Shown here one piece after another: positions 44,938 through 53,724 of a stretch of DNA of 64,000 nt. The notes beneath the pieces were generated by a model. That model was not told the origin of the DNA. It saw only the letters and a list, made by a program, of their open reading frames with translations, and searched no databases. Source of the DNA: Sphingorhabdus sp. EL138 (lineage in GTDB: Bacteria > Pseudomonadota > Alphaproteobacteria > Sphingomonadales > Sphingomonadaceae). Positions within the stretch are counted from its first letter, which is position 1. Every line of letters begins with the position of its first letter. Location: assembly GCF_900258045.1 (NCBI RefSeq), contig NZ_OGVD01000004.1:1426001-1490000 (forward strand), read 5' to 3'. The position numbers and the translations under genes are program-made.

Positions 44938-46672
44938 CAGCTTCCTCCAGCTCATCCGATTCTTTCAAAAGCTCTTTCACCACCAGAGCAGCGTGATCAG
45001 GGTTTTGTTTGACAAAACTCTGCGTCAACAGCGCTCGTTCCTGATAGCTTGGCGCGGCCTGGATCATGTCGATGGTGACCTGTGAACCATCGATCTGGGC
45101 TGCTGGCCCTCCAGCGTCTGCATTTGTCGGCACTGCGCCTGGCAGGCTGCGGTTTTGCATCATGAGGTCGGCAGGAATAGCTGCGCTGTTAGCAGCCATA
45201 TTGGCTTTCAGATTTTTCTCCGCACTCAGCCATTTTTTCAATATCGGGCGAGCGATGAGGAATATGATCAGCAAGGCGACAACCAGCGCCGTCACATTTC
45301 GCGCGATAATCGCGAACCACGGAGATTCATAAAAAGCTTCTTCGGCTTCTTTCTCCGTTACCGGCCGGAACTGACGGGCAGACACGGCAATCTGGTCACC
45401 GCGCTCGGCATTAAAGCCAATGGTTCCCTTGACCAGTTTTTCAATTTCCTGAATCTCTTTGGGTGACTTGGTATCTTTCAGCGCCTTGTCATCAATGGCT
45501 ACCGCGACCGAAAGCCGGGAAACCTGACCGGTGGCTTGGTTTGTTATGGCAATTTCACGAGCCAGCTCGAAATTACGTTGATATTCTTCGCTGGTTTTCC
45601 GCGGCTCGGTTTGCTGAGCAACTTGCTCTTCCTCACCGCCAGGTTGATCTTCAAATTCGGCAGCAGCAGGGGGCCTGTTGGCCAGTGCTCCAGGTATACC
45701 GCCAACTTGCGGCCCACCGACCGGTTCTTCCGAGCGCATACCTTGTTCAGAGCGCAGGACCGATCCATCGGCAGGATAAATCTCACTGGTCGCCTGTTTT
45801 TCGTCAAAATTGACATCGGCGGTGACCTCGGCAACAAAGTTTCCGGGACCGACAATCGGCGTCAAAAGGCTCGCCAGTGATTGACGATAGCGATCTTCTA
45901 TCGCCGCTTTGATTTTTAACTGGGTATCATTGTTCTTTGAGTTTTCATCGTCACGGCTCGACAATAATCTGCCATTTTGATCAATGACCGATACATTGGA
46001 GGCATCCAGCCCCGGAACGGAACTGGCAACCAAGTTCAAAATGGCTGTCGTCTGGCGCTCGTCCAATTTGGTAGCGCCACTTAATTGCAAAATGACCGAT
46101 GCAGCCGGCTCATTTCGATCACGCAGAAATATACTTGGCTGCTCGACAGCCAGGTGCACCCGTGCAGAGACTACATTGTCCAGTGCCTCAATCGATCGCG
46201 CCAAATCCATTTCCCTGGCCGTGCGCAGTTTTTCAGACTCAACTGCACGACTGGCCCCCATTGGCATGCTGGACATAACAGTGTCACCGCTGGGCGCGGT
46301 GCGCGGTAGCCCCTGCCCTGCCAGTTCGATTTTTGCGGCGTGATAGTCTTCGTTGCTGACAGTCAAAGTGCCGCTGGTTTCATCAACCTGATAGGGAATG
46401 TTGGCACTTTGCAACGCTTGCATAACTGCCGACTTGTCATTGTCCGGCAGACCGCGGAACAGGTCTCGTTGCGCGGGTTCACGCAGTACCAGCCACGCAG
46501 ACAGAGCAGCGAGCAGGACAGCGGACAATATGATCAAAGGCATGGCCCGCGCAATGGCAGGCTGCTGCACAAAGGATTGAATGGAACCCATGAACCCGCT
46601 GACGCCAGACGCGTTCATGCCCGTCGGAGCGACGGGCGTGAGGTTCTGGTTGATGGAAGTTTCTTCGGCCAT
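44930..46672 (-). CDS. fliF: Flagellar MS-ring protein FliF
   Basis: A 580-residue inner-membrane protein forming the MS ring around the export gate. One membrane helix near the N-terminus (AMPLIILSAVLLAALSAWLVL), ring-building motifs (RDLFRGLPDNDKSAVMQALQSANIPYQVDETSGTLTVSNEDYHAAKIELAGQGLPR and EKLRTAREMDLARSIEALDNVVSARVHLAVEQPS), and a second membrane helix (NVTALVVALLIIFLIARPIL) before the cytoplasmic FliG-binding tail are all present. It is two bases past the fliE stop. Confidence 0.96.
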   Translation of the reverse strand: MAEETSINQNLTPVAPTGMNASGVSGFMGSIQSFVQQPAIARAMPLIILSAVLLAALSAWLVLREPAQRDLFRGLPDNDKSAVMQALQSANIPYQVDETSGTLTVSNEDYHAAKIELAGQGLPRTAPSGDTVMSSMPMGASRAVESEKLRTAREMDLARSIEALDNVVSARVHLAVEQPSIFLRDRNEPAASVILQLSGATKLDERQTTAILNLVASSVPGLDASNVSVIDQNGRLLSSRDDENSKNNDTQLKIKAAIEDRYRQSLASLLTPIVGPGNFVAEVTADVNFDEKQATSEIYPADGSVLRSEQGMRSEEPVGGPQVGGIPGALANRPPAAAEFEDQPGGEEEQVAQQTEPRKTSEEYQRNFELAREIAITNQATGQVSRLSVAVAIDDKALKDTKSPKEIQEIEKLVKGTIGFNAERGDQIAVSARQFRPVTEKEAEEAFYESPWFAIIARNVTALVVALLIIFLIARPILKKWLSAEKNLKANMAANSAAIPADLMMQNRSLPGAVPTNADAGGPAAQIDGSQVTIDMIQAAPSYQERALLTQSFVKQNPDHAALVVKELLKESDELEEADG

Positions 46673-46673
46673 C

Positions 46674-47036
46674 TTATACCGACATGTTCATTATGTCTTT
46701 GTAGGCGGACAAGAGTTTGTTCCGGACCTGCAAAGTGGATTCAAAGCCGATGGACGCTTTATGTTTGGACAGCATGACCGCCGCCACATCATTGGTTTCA
46801 CCCATTTGATAAGCGGCGGTATCGGCTTTGGCGGTGGCCTGCAGCTTGTTCACTTCCTGAATTGCATCGGTCAATTGCGCGGCAAAACCTTTTGGGTCGC
46901 TTATTTGTTCGGTTTGCTTGATCTGCCCCGGGCTGGCCAGATTGTTTGTCTTGCTGGCGATATCCTGCAGCGCGTTGTTGCGGTTCAGGATCGCATTGCG
47001 TGCAGCCATCAGGCTATTCATATTGACGGAAGACAT
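46674..47036 (-). CDS. fliE: Flagellar hook-basal body complex protein FliE
   Basis: A 120-residue junction protein linking the MS ring to the rod. Pattern: PKGFAAQLTDAIQEVNKLQATAKADTAAYQMGETNDVAAVMLSKHKASIGFESTLQVRNKLLSAYKDIMNMSV; the C-terminal VRNKLLSAYKDIMNM is the hallmark of FliE. It follows the activator gene by 14 bases, with AGGAGA as ribosome site, and starts the fliEFGHIJ string. Start 47036 is favoured. Confidence 0.95.
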   Translation of the reverse strand: MSSVNMNSLMAARNAILNRNNALQDIASKTNNLASPGQIKQTEQISDPKGFAAQLTDAIQEVNKLQATAKADTAAYQMGETNDVAAVMLSKHKASIGFESTLQVRNKLLSAYKDIMNMSV

Positions 47037-47050
47037 GGTCTATCTCCTGC

Positions 47051-48322
47051 TCAAGCCGCGAGCGCTCGCATATCGGCCATCCGATAGCGTAGCGTCCGTT
47101 CTGAAATACCAAGCTCTTTCGCAGCCTCACGGCGATTGCCGTTGGTTTGCTCGAGCGTTCTGGTGATCGCGTCATATTCGACGCTTTTGGAAATCGAGTG
47201 GAGATCGCGGCCGCGAACGAAGCGGGCGGAGCTACCAGGTTGCACAGCATCCTGTTTCGGCTGGGCTGACAGACTTTCACCAGAGAACATCAGGTCTTTG
47301 GCTTCAAGACGATCGCCATCACACATTACCAAGGCGCGTTGCAGCACATTGGCAAGCTCGCGGACGTTGCCTGGCCATTGATGCGCTTTAAGCCGATCGA
47401 TGCAGGAAGGTGACAGTGCGATGAATTTGTCGCGACCTTTTTGGAAGTCCATCATCATGAATGTGGCAATTGCAACAATGTCAGCCGGGCGAGCCGCAAG
47501 CGGCTCCAATTCAACCGGCATTACGTTCAAACGCCAGTACAGATCTTCGCGGAATTTTCCGGCTTTCACTTCTTCAGCAAAATTGCGGTTGGCCGCACAA
47601 ATGACGCGAACATCAATTTTCTCATGACGCGTTGCGCCGACCGGAAGAATTTCGCCTTCTTGCAGAACCCGCAGAAGCTTTGACTGGCTTTCCAGCGGCA
47701 TCTCGGTAATCTCGTCGAGGAAAATCGTACCGCCGTCCGCTTCCTTGAACAGACCAACGGCATTCGCATAGGCACCGGTAAAGGCACCTTTCTTGTGACC
47801 GAATAAAATGGACTCGATCATTGTTTCGGTAATCGCTGCGCAGTTGATAGTGACAAGCTGTTTGTCAGCGCGCGTGCTATGTTCGTGAATATATCTTGCG
47901 ACGCCTTCTTTGCCGGTACCGGTTTCGCCGGTAATCATGACATTGGCATCACTGCTCGCCACCCGGGCGGCATATTTATATAAGGCAATAGATTTGGGAT
48001 CTGCAAAGGCGGGCCCTTTGCCCCCGCGCATGGACTCGATGATACACGACAGACCAAATACTTTGTCTGCCTCACCAAATTCAATGCGTGGGGGCTGGCT
48101 GAGGGTAGCCGGAACGAAACGGAATGGTCCATCGCGATAAATTACGATGGGATCTTTTGTACCACCATTAGCATCTTTTTTCGCTGCGCCATCAATGTGG
48201 GGTAGTTGCGCAGCGGTCGATGACAATGTGTGGTCGGAGTGGAAAGTTTCTACACTCTCGAGCATATCAACAAGCTCTGGAAACCTAGAGACCAGGCTAG
48301 ATTTTGTCGCGTTGTTGATCAT
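47051..48322 (-). CDS. Flagellar sigma-54 activator (FlbD/FleQ-like, no receiver)
   Basis: A 423-residue AAA+ activator. Residues 1-110 contain no canonical receiver (no acidic pocket or DxxxxK pattern) and no known sensor. The AAA+ domain from about 112 has Walker A GETGTGKE (132-139), the intact GAFTGA loop (about 179-184), Walker B TIFLDEITEM and the R-finger zone HQWPGNVRELANVL. A Fis-type HTH ends the protein (NGNRREAAKELGISERTLRYRMADMRALA). It is the first gene of the fliE-flhB string. A sigma-54 promoter with inverted repeats upstream (48380-48506) implies autoregulation. Comparable to the flagellar activators of Caulobacter and Pseudomonas. Confidence 0.92.
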   Translation of the reverse strand: MINNATKSSLVSRFPELVDMLESVETFHSDHTLSSTAAQLPHIDGAAKKDANGGTKDPIVIYRDGPFRFVPATLSQPPRIEFGEADKVFGLSCIIESMRGGKGPAFADPKSIALYKYAARVASSDANVMITGETGTGKEGVARYIHEHSTRADKQLVTINCAAITETMIESILFGHKKGAFTGAYANAVGLFKEADGGTIFLDEITEMPLESQSKLLRVLQEGEILPVGATRHEKIDVRVICAANRNFAEEVKAGKFREDLYWRLNVMPVELEPLAARPADIVAIATFMMMDFQKGRDKFIALSPSCIDRLKAHQWPGNVRELANVLQRALVMCDGDRLEAKDLMFSGESLSAQPKQDAVQPGSSARFVRGRDLHSISKSVEYDAITRTLEQTNGNRREAAKELGISERTLRYRMADMRALAA

Positions 48323-48379
48323 CTCATTCCCTCACGTTTTACTCTGAACACGGGATCGTTGTTGTGCTCATCCGACACC

Positions 48380-48395
48380 TCGCAATCCGCGTGCC
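48380..48395 (-). promoter_or_regulatory. Sigma-54 promoter of the activator/fliE operon
   Basis: On the minus strand TGGCACGCGGATTGCG (48395-48380) matches TGGCACG-N4-TTGC perfectly, with spacing correct. Transcription would begin near 48369, about 47 bases before the gene start at 48322. A cluster of five TGTCGG/CCGACA half-sites lies 70-137 bases farther upstream, as expected for an activator site. Confidence 0.85.
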
Positions 48396-48440
48396 AGTTT
48401 TGGGAATTGGCTGAAAATCAGTATTTTTTGTTCTGAAACC

Positions 48441-48506
48441 GTCGGTTTCCCGACATTTTTGTCGGAAAGCAGACACCTTTGAGAGGCACCTGTCGGAGAA
48501 CCGACA
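48441..48506. promoter_or_regulatory. Cluster of TGTCGG/CCGACA inverted repeats
   Basis: Half-sites: GTCGG (48441-48445), CCGACA (48450-48455), TGTCGG (48460-48465), TGTCGG (48491-48496), CCGACA (48501-48506), most spaced by four bases. A sixth CCGACA (48371-48376) overlaps the presumed start of the minus-strand transcript. These are likely binding sites for a sigma-54 activator shared by the divergent operons. The last pair plus a run of T could also act as a weak plus-strand terminator. Confidence 0.65.
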
Positions 48507-48518
48507 ATTTTTTTTTGA

Positions 48519-48544
48519 TTAATTATTTTGGGGTCCGCCGTTAA
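48519..48544 (+). promoter_or_regulatory. Candidate sigma-28 promoter of flagellin
   Basis: TTAA (48519-48522), 14 bases, GCCGTTAA (48537-48544), close to the sigma-28 pattern with one base less spacing. Transcript would begin near 48551, with a leader of about 70 bases to flagellin. Confidence 0.6.
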
Positions 48545-48622
48545 CTCCTCTGAGGCCGCTTCAGCAGACGAGGTGACCCATAGTATCAATCAAGTTAAGT
48601 AAATTGTGAAAAGGAAGTCACC

Positions 48623-49438
48623 ATGACTGTAATAGGAACCAATGTAACGTCACTGCGGGCAAGCTTTGCTTCAAGCCAAGCTGAAATGGGTCTCGCAAAA
48701 TCTATCGAACGCCTTTCAACTGGCCGCCGGATCAACTCTGCGGCTGACGATGCTGCTGGTAATGCAATCGCAACCCGCATGACCTCTGAAGTTCGCGGCC
48801 TGAACATGGCAATTCGTAACGCCAATGACGGCATTTCCGCTGCTCAGACTGCAGAAGGCGGCATGAACGAAATCACCAGCATGTTGCAACGTATGCGTGA
48901 ACTGTCTGTTCAATCTGCCAACGGCACGCTTTCTGGCGGTGATCGCACCAATCTTCAGGCTGAGGTAACACAGCTTATCGGACAGATTGGTGATGTGGCA
49001 TCACGCACAACCTTCAACGACGTGGCATTGCTGGACGGCACCAACGCATCGATCAGCATTCAGACCGGCAGCGACGCCAGTCAGACAGTGTCGATCGCTC
49101 TGACCGATGTCGACGCTACCGCCCTTGCAGTCAACGCGGTTGATATCAGCACCGAAGCTGGTGCGACTGCCGCACTGACCGCTCTGGACACTGCTCTGGA
49201 CACGGTCACAACCGCACAGGCTAATTTGGGTGCCTCGCAGAACCGTCTGCAGACCACCGTATCCAACTTGTCCGACCGAGTAGCCAACATCACAGAATCT
49301 CGCTCACGTATCGTGGATGTAGACTTCTCTGCTGAAACCACAGAACTGGCCAAGAACCAGATCCTGAGCCAGGCGTCCACAGCGATGCTCGCACAGGCTA
49401 ACCAGTCTCAGCAGTCGGTATTGAGCCTGATCAGGTAA
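48623..49438 (+). CDS. fliC: Flagellin
   Basis: A 271-residue filament protein. The N-terminal D0/D1 helices are conserved ([79 protein letters not shown]), as is the C-terminal bundle ([66 protein letters not shown]). Between them only about 60 residues remain, so D2/D3 outer domains are almost absent, giving a very compact filament. It has its own sigma-28 promoter and an AAGGAAG ribosome site, and is followed by a terminator. It is transcribed opposite to the activator gene. Confidence 0.97.
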   Translation: MTVIGTNVTSLRASFASSQAEMGLAKSIERLSTGRRINSAADDAAGNAIATRMTSEVRGLNMAIRNANDGISAAQTAEGGMNEITSMLQRMRELSVQSANGTLSGGDRTNLQAEVTQLIGQIGDVASRTTFNDVALLDGTNASISIQTGSDASQTVSIALTDVDATALAVNAVDISTEAGATAALTALDTALDTVTTAQANLGASQNRLQTTVSNLSDRVANITESRSRIVDVDFSAETTELAKNQILSQASTAMLAQANQSQQSVLSLIR

Positions 49439-49463
49439 GTAAGTTCAGACCAATACTAAAGAG

Positions 49464-49496
49464 AAGCCTCTTCCCCGAACGGGAGGAGGCTTTTTT
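49464..49496 (+). terminator. Intrinsic terminator after flagellin
   Basis: AGCCTCTTCCCC, loop GAA, then CGGGAGGAGGCT and six T. Strong GC stem, correct polarity for the flagellin message; it also lies between the converging flagellin and fliA genes. Confidence 0.9.
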
Positions 49497-49533
49497 CTTT
49501 GCCTAAATTATTCAAAAAAAATACTGCGCCGGT

Positions 49534-50253
49534 TTAGTCTGAACTCATCGCGGCTTGCAGCTTTTCCAAGGCACGTTTTTTAATCTGGCAAACCCGGACA
49601 GAGGATACGTCAAGCACAGCGCCTATTTCATCAAGCTGCATCTCTTCTATGAAATAGCAGTTCAGGACAAGCTGCTCCCGCTCATTCAGTTTCTTCAGAT
49701 TTGCCGACAGCAGTTCAACCATCTGGCTTTTTTCCAGTATCTCGTGCTGGTCGTCATCATCGTTGGTAAACCAGCTGCTGGAATCGCAATAGACTTCATC
49801 AAGGGAATCAACGTGGACGTCGATGGCGCGATCGGCATTCTTGCGAAACTCCGCTTGGTCCATGCCCATCGCTTCAGCCAGTTCGACTTCATTCGGTTCG
49901 CGGCCATTTTCCTGAGCAAGCTGATCACTAATCCGGCGAAGCTTCTTGTTCCACTCCACCGCGCTTCGCCGCAGGCTGCAAGTGTTTCTCAAATAGTCGA
50001 TCATCGCGCCACGAACGCGAACGTATAGATAGGTGCTGAAATTATGCCCCTGATCTACATATTTCGCAGCGGCCTCGACCATAGCCACCAGACCGACCTG
50101 GATCAGGTCCTCTACTTCAATCTGATCAGGCGAGAAGGATTTGATCTGCCATGCAATTTTGGTCACCAGACCTTGGTGATCCTGGACCAGTTTGGTCTCG
50201 TCAATCTGCATGGCACCATAGGCCTGAGATGCTTTGATTTTTGATTGAAACAT
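49534..50253 (-). CDS. fliA: Flagellar sigma factor 28
   Basis: A 239-residue sigma-28 factor for late flagellar genes. Region 2 (VEDLIQVGLVAMVEAAAKYVDQGHNFSTYLYVRVRGAMIDYLRN), region 3 (RRSAVEWNKKLRRISDQLAQENGREPNEVELAEAMGM) and region 4 (LNEREQLVLNCYFIEEMQLDEIGAVLDVSSVRVCQIKKRALEKLQ) are all visible. It is last in the muramidase-flhA-fliA run, 17 bases after flhA. FlgM is encoded nearby and would hold it inactive until hook completion. Confidence 0.96.
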   Translation of the reverse strand: MFQSKIKASQAYGAMQIDETKLVQDHQGLVTKIAWQIKSFSPDQIEVEDLIQVGLVAMVEAAAKYVDQGHNFSTYLYVRVRGAMIDYLRNTCSLRRSAVEWNKKLRRISDQLAQENGREPNEVELAEAMGMDQAEFRKNADRAIDVHVDSLDEVYCDSSSWFTNDDDDQHEILEKSQMVELLSANLKKLNEREQLVLNCYFIEEMQLDEIGAVLDVSSVRVCQIKKRALEKLQAAMSSD

Positions 50254-50270
50254 AAGTCTATTCCACTCGA

Positions 50271-52382
50271 TTAAAATGTCTGATTTGCTTCGACCCGCGG
50301 CGCATCAGGCCGAGGTGAAGGGACGCCAATTTTCGCCAGTACTTCGATGGATTTGTCTTCCGGTAACTCGTGATAGGAAAGCACCGTCAAATCCGGGAAG
50401 CGGTTCTTCAGCAGCCCGCCAAGGGGGCGCCGCACAATCGGAGAAGTGATAAGAGCGATATTCCGCGCTTCCATTGGCAGTGTGCGCGCTGTTTCATCGA
50501 CTGCTTCGACCAGCTGCTGCGCGAGTTGCGGCTCTATCGGATAGCTTGCATCTTCGCCGACCTTCAGTGCTTTAACGAGCAGGCTTTCCAGTTCGGCATC
50601 GAGCGTCACCACCGGCAACGGCAGATTGATCGGGACCATTGTCTGAACGATCAGGTTGCCGATCTTCTGACGGATCATATCAACAATCTGTTCGGTTTCA
50701 GTATGGTGGTTCGATGCCTCAAGCATTGCCAGGCAGATTTTCTGAAAATCTTTGACCGGCACTTTCTCCGCCAGCAATTCCCGGCAAATTGCCGTAATCG
50801 CAAATAATGAGAGCGGTTGCGGCGTAAGGCTATCGACCAGTTGCGGCGATGTATCCTTCAGCAGGTCGAGTAGTTTCTGCGCCTCATCCATGCTGAACAA
50901 TTGGGTTGCGTTTCGGCGAACGACATCGTTGAGATGAGTTGCGACAACCGTGGGTGCATCGACAACCGTATAACCTTCAGCAACAGCGTGTGATTTTTTG
51001 TCGGCCCCGACCCACAAGGCATCCATGCCAAATGTGGGATCTTTACAGGGACGCCCCTCGATAACCGCATCCACATGACCATCGTCCAGTGCCAGAAAGT
51101 CATTGGGCCACACGGTGCCTTCACCCAATACCATGCCGCCCATCATGATCCGGTAGCTATTGGGTTCCAGTTCCAGATCATCCTTGATCCGGACGAGCGG
51201 CACCACAAAACCGAGTTCCTTGGAAATCTGACGACGGATGCCGGTGATCCGTTTCATCAGCGGCGCACCCTTGCGGTCTTCGACCATCGAGACGAGACCA
51301 TAGCCAATCTCGATTCCAAGCCGCGCTTTTTCCGATACATCTTCCCAATCAATCTGTTCCGGCTGTTTTTCCTGAACTGGCTCGGGAGGAGCTTCGACAG
51401 GCTTTGGTTTGCGGATCAGATAGAATGCAAAGCCGCCCGCGACGGCAGCTGCTGGCAGCACAATCATATGCGGCATTCCAGGCAGCACGCCCAAAATGGT
51501 CAGAATGGCAGCAACCGGTATCCAGGCGCCGCCGGATCCGAATTGTGAAGTAATCTGGTCCGGCAGGTTTTTGTTGGAGGCGACCCGTGTGACGATCGCA
51601 GCCGCAGCAATGGACAGGATCAACGCCGGTACTTGTGCAACCAGGGCATCACCAATCGCGAGCATCGAATAGGTGCTGGCCGCTTCAGCAAACGGCAGCC
51701 CGTGTACGGCGGTGCCAAGCACAATGCCGCCGATAATATTAACTGCCAAAATCAATATGCCGGCGACTGCGTCACCTTTCACAAACTTCGACGCACCATC
51801 CATGGAACCATAAAAGTCGGCCTCAGTCGCAACGTCAGCACGCCTTTCCCTAGCTTCCTCTGGCGCAATCAATCCGGCGTTCAGATCAGCATCAATCGCC
51901 ATTTGTTTGCCGGGTAAGGCATCCAGAGTGAAACGAGCGGATACTTCGGACACCCGGCCCGCACCTTTGGTGATAACAATCAGGTTAATGATCATCAGGA
52001 TTGAGAAGACGAATATCCCGACCACATAATTGCCGCCAAGCAGCAAGCTACCAAAGGCTTCGATGACCTGCCCTGCAGAATCGCCGCCTTCATGGCCCTG
52101 CACCAATACAACCCGTGTCGAGGCAACATTGAGGCCGAGGCGCATCAATGTTGCGAATAACAAAACTGTCGGGAAACTCGAGAAGTCTAGCGGTTTGGTC
52201 GCGTTCAATGCGACCATAAGTATCGCGAGCGAGATCATGATGTTGGTAATGAACCCAATATCCAGCATGATCGTGGGAAGCGGTAACACCAGAAAGATGA
52301 CGAGCAACAGGGTTGCCATTGGTAGCAAACCGGATTTCAGGTTATTGGCCATCCGGTCCATGGAAAAAGCTTGTCGGTTCAT
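50271..52382 (-). CDS. flhA: Flagellar export protein FlhA
   Basis: A 703-residue export-gate protein with an N-terminal membrane half of about eight helices (from MATLLLVIFLVLPLPTIMLDIGFITNIMISLAILMVAL) and a cytoplasmic half (from about residue 350) that binds chaperone-substrate complexes and FliI/FliH. Landmarks: FPTVLLFATLMRLGLNVASTRVVLVQGHEGGDSAGQVIEAFG and KGAGRVSEVSARFTLDALPGKQMAIDADLNAG. Length typical. It follows the muramidase gene by six bases. Confidence 0.97.
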   Translation of the reverse strand: MNRQAFSMDRMANNLKSGLLPMATLLLVIFLVLPLPTIMLDIGFITNIMISLAILMVALNATKPLDFSSFPTVLLFATLMRLGLNVASTRVVLVQGHEGGDSAGQVIEAFGSLLLGGNYVVGIFVFSILMIINLIVITKGAGRVSEVSARFTLDALPGKQMAIDADLNAGLIAPEEARERRADVATEADFYGSMDGASKFVKGDAVAGILILAVNIIGGIVLGTAVHGLPFAEAASTYSMLAIGDALVAQVPALILSIAAAAIVTRVASNKNLPDQITSQFGSGGAWIPVAAILTILGVLPGMPHMIVLPAAAVAGGFAFYLIRKPKPVEAPPEPVQEKQPEQIDWEDVSEKARLGIEIGYGLVSMVEDRKGAPLMKRITGIRRQISKELGFVVPLVRIKDDLELEPNSYRIMMGGMVLGEGTVWPNDFLALDDGHVDAVIEGRPCKDPTFGMDALWVGADKKSHAVAEGYTVVDAPTVVATHLNDVVRRNATQLFSMDEAQKLLDLLKDTSPQLVDSLTPQPLSLFAITAICRELLAEKVPVKDFQKICLAMLEASNHHTETEQIVDMIRQKIGNLIVQTMVPINLPLPVVTLDAELESLLVKALKVGEDASYPIEPQLAQQLVEAVDETARTLPMEARNIALITSPIVRRPLGGLLKNRFPDLTVLSYHELPEDKSIEVLAKIGVPSPRPDAPRVEANQTF

Positions 52383-52388
52383 TATGAT

Positions 52389-53231
52389 TTACATCCCCAA
52401 GGTGGCGAGCATCAGATAGGCGGCACGTGCGGGCTGGCTAAAAGGCTTCGGTGAGTTTGAATGGTTTTCGCCAACGGTGTTGGCATCTATGACATGAGCT
52501 TGGGCGATCCGCAGATAGTCCTCTGGCTGCACTGTCGGTATGGCACTATCGGACTGCGGCAAGATATTTCCGTTCTTCGGCAAACCTTTGCCGCCACCGA
52601 CGAGATCAACAGCGTTAGCCAGCTTTTGCTCAAAACGTCCCCGAATATCCTCAAAACTGCGGGCCTGCCCCTTCTTATCGAAAAATATATTGTGATTGGC
52701 CCGGGCAGCTTTCGGAAAGACCGATGCTGCAGAAGCCGCTGGATTGCTATCCATACGATTGAGAAACTTGGCGGCGCCTGCGGGGCCAAGAAAATGCGCC
52801 AGATAAAGATCTACCGATTCCGGCTTGCGGCCCGTTTGCTGTTGCAGATAGGCGCTATTGTCCCTTGCGAATTCTCCGGCCAGGTGAGCGGAAATTTCAG
52901 GATTGTTACGAAGCGCCAATATGCTGGATTTCTGAGCCCTATCGGCAACTGTCAGCTGCCCATTCGGGCGCCTCGAAATGGCATTTTGGGCCCAGCCAAG
53001 TCCGTACTGATCGCCCTTGTCCTTGACCAGACCAAGCCAGGTTTGATCGATAAACTGGTAGAGACCGGTTGCTGAAGATGTTCTTGCCTTGGCATCAGCG
53101 CGCATCCCGCTTTCGAGCTGGGCTTGAGCGATCAGATATTGGAAATCGACACCCGTCCGCTGCGCACTTTGCGCAATGACGCTTTTCAGATTGTGCTGCT
53201 GGTGCAGGTTTGTGATCGACAAGTTGGGCAT
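52389..53231 (-). CDS. Flagellum-associated lytic transglycosylase (free-standing SLT domain)
   Basis: A 280-residue protein with an SLT-type transglycosylase fold: QYLIAQAQLESGMRADAKARTSSATGLYQFIDQTWLG contains the catalytic Glu (ESG) and the GLYQF motif; the middle (VDLYLAHFLGPAGAAKFL) matches the family. There is no clear signal peptide, so it may be exported by the flagellar apparatus. The ORF stays open upstream to 53267 only through a TTG, but a sigma-54 promoter covers that zone, so 53231 is preferred. It likely cuts peptidoglycan for the rod, the task of the missing C-terminal half of FlgJ. First gene of muramidase-flhA-fliA. Confidence 0.85.
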   Translation of the reverse strand: MPNLSITNLHQQHNLKSVIAQSAQRTGVDFQYLIAQAQLESGMRADAKARTSSATGLYQFIDQTWLGLVKDKGDQYGLGWAQNAISRRPNGQLTVADRAQKSSILALRNNPEISAHLAGEFARDNSAYLQQQTGRKPESVDLYLAHFLGPAGAAKFLNRMDSNPAASAASVFPKAARANHNIFFDKKGQARSFEDIRGRFEQKLANAVDLVGGGKGLPKNGNILPQSDSAIPTVQPEDYLRIAQAHVIDANTVGENHSNSPKPFSQPARAAYLMLATLGM

Positions 53232-53262
53232 GCTGGTATCAAAGTCTCCTTCAGAAGAGAGA

Positions 53263-53278
53263 AGCAATGATCATGCCA
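53263..53278 (-). promoter_or_regulatory. Sigma-54 promoter of muramidase-flhA-fliA
   Basis: On the minus strand TGGCATGATCATTGCT (53278-53263) fits TGGCAYG-N4-TTGCW. Predicted transcript start near 53252, about 20 bases ahead of the gene at 53231, which argues against the longer ORF start at 53267. Confidence 0.75.
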
Positions 53279-53415
53279 AGTTGCTATTTTTTGGGGTTTT
53301 TCCGGGCTATTGCTACTGTTTCCAGGCGCGCGCATTTTGCACACCGCTCACCCATCGCGGAACCGCGTGAGCTTTCATATATTCAAAGATTTTAATGTGA
53401 AGGCGGCTAGGCCTA

Positions 53416-53724
53416 TCAGCCTCGCCCAGCACCGGAATAGGTATTGGCCTGACTGTCACGAAAACCGGCCAGAAGCTGCAGGCGCGTAGAACTGTGGTCA
53501 CGCAAGAAGCGCAGCCGATAAATCGAGGCCTGGATCAATTGATCCGCCTCGGTCATCATGGGTTCGAGGCTGCGATCAATATTCTGGGGTTCAATTGCTC
53601 CCAATTGTGCCGCTGCTTCACCCAGTTGTTTACTGGCTTGAAAAATCGCATCACTGTCATGGCCTTCAAGAGCGGAGAAGAGCATATCCTGAGAGTGGCG
53701 AAAAGATTCTACCATCTGTTTCAT
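53416..53724 (-). CDS. flgN: FlgN-like chaperone for hook-associated proteins
   Basis: A 102-residue helical protein (MVESFRHSQDMLFSALEGHDSDAIFQASKQLGEAAAQLGAIEPQNIDRSLEPMMTEADQLIQASIYRLRFLRDHSSTRLQLL). It overlaps the flgM stop by four bases (ATGA), which is the usual place for FlgN, the export chaperone of FlgK and FlgL. Sequence similarity to FlgN is weak; the long helices and size fit. I am moderately sure. Confidence 0.7.
   Translation of the reverse strand: MKQMVESFRHSQDMLFSALEGHDSDAIFQASKQLGEAAAQLGAIEPQNIDRSLEPMMTEADQLIQASIYRLRFLRDHSSTRLQLLAGFRDSQANTYSGAGRG

Noticed and set aside
48485-48500. GGCACC near flagellin, considered as a sigma-54 -24 box
   Set aside because: There is no TTGC at the correct distance; the sigma-28 pattern fits flagellin better.
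48491-48520. TGTCGG-AGAA-CCGACA plus a T-run, considered as a terminator
   Set aside because: No gene ends just upstream on the plus strand, and the half-sites recur in the same region, so a binding-site role is more likely. It is kept as an alternative only.
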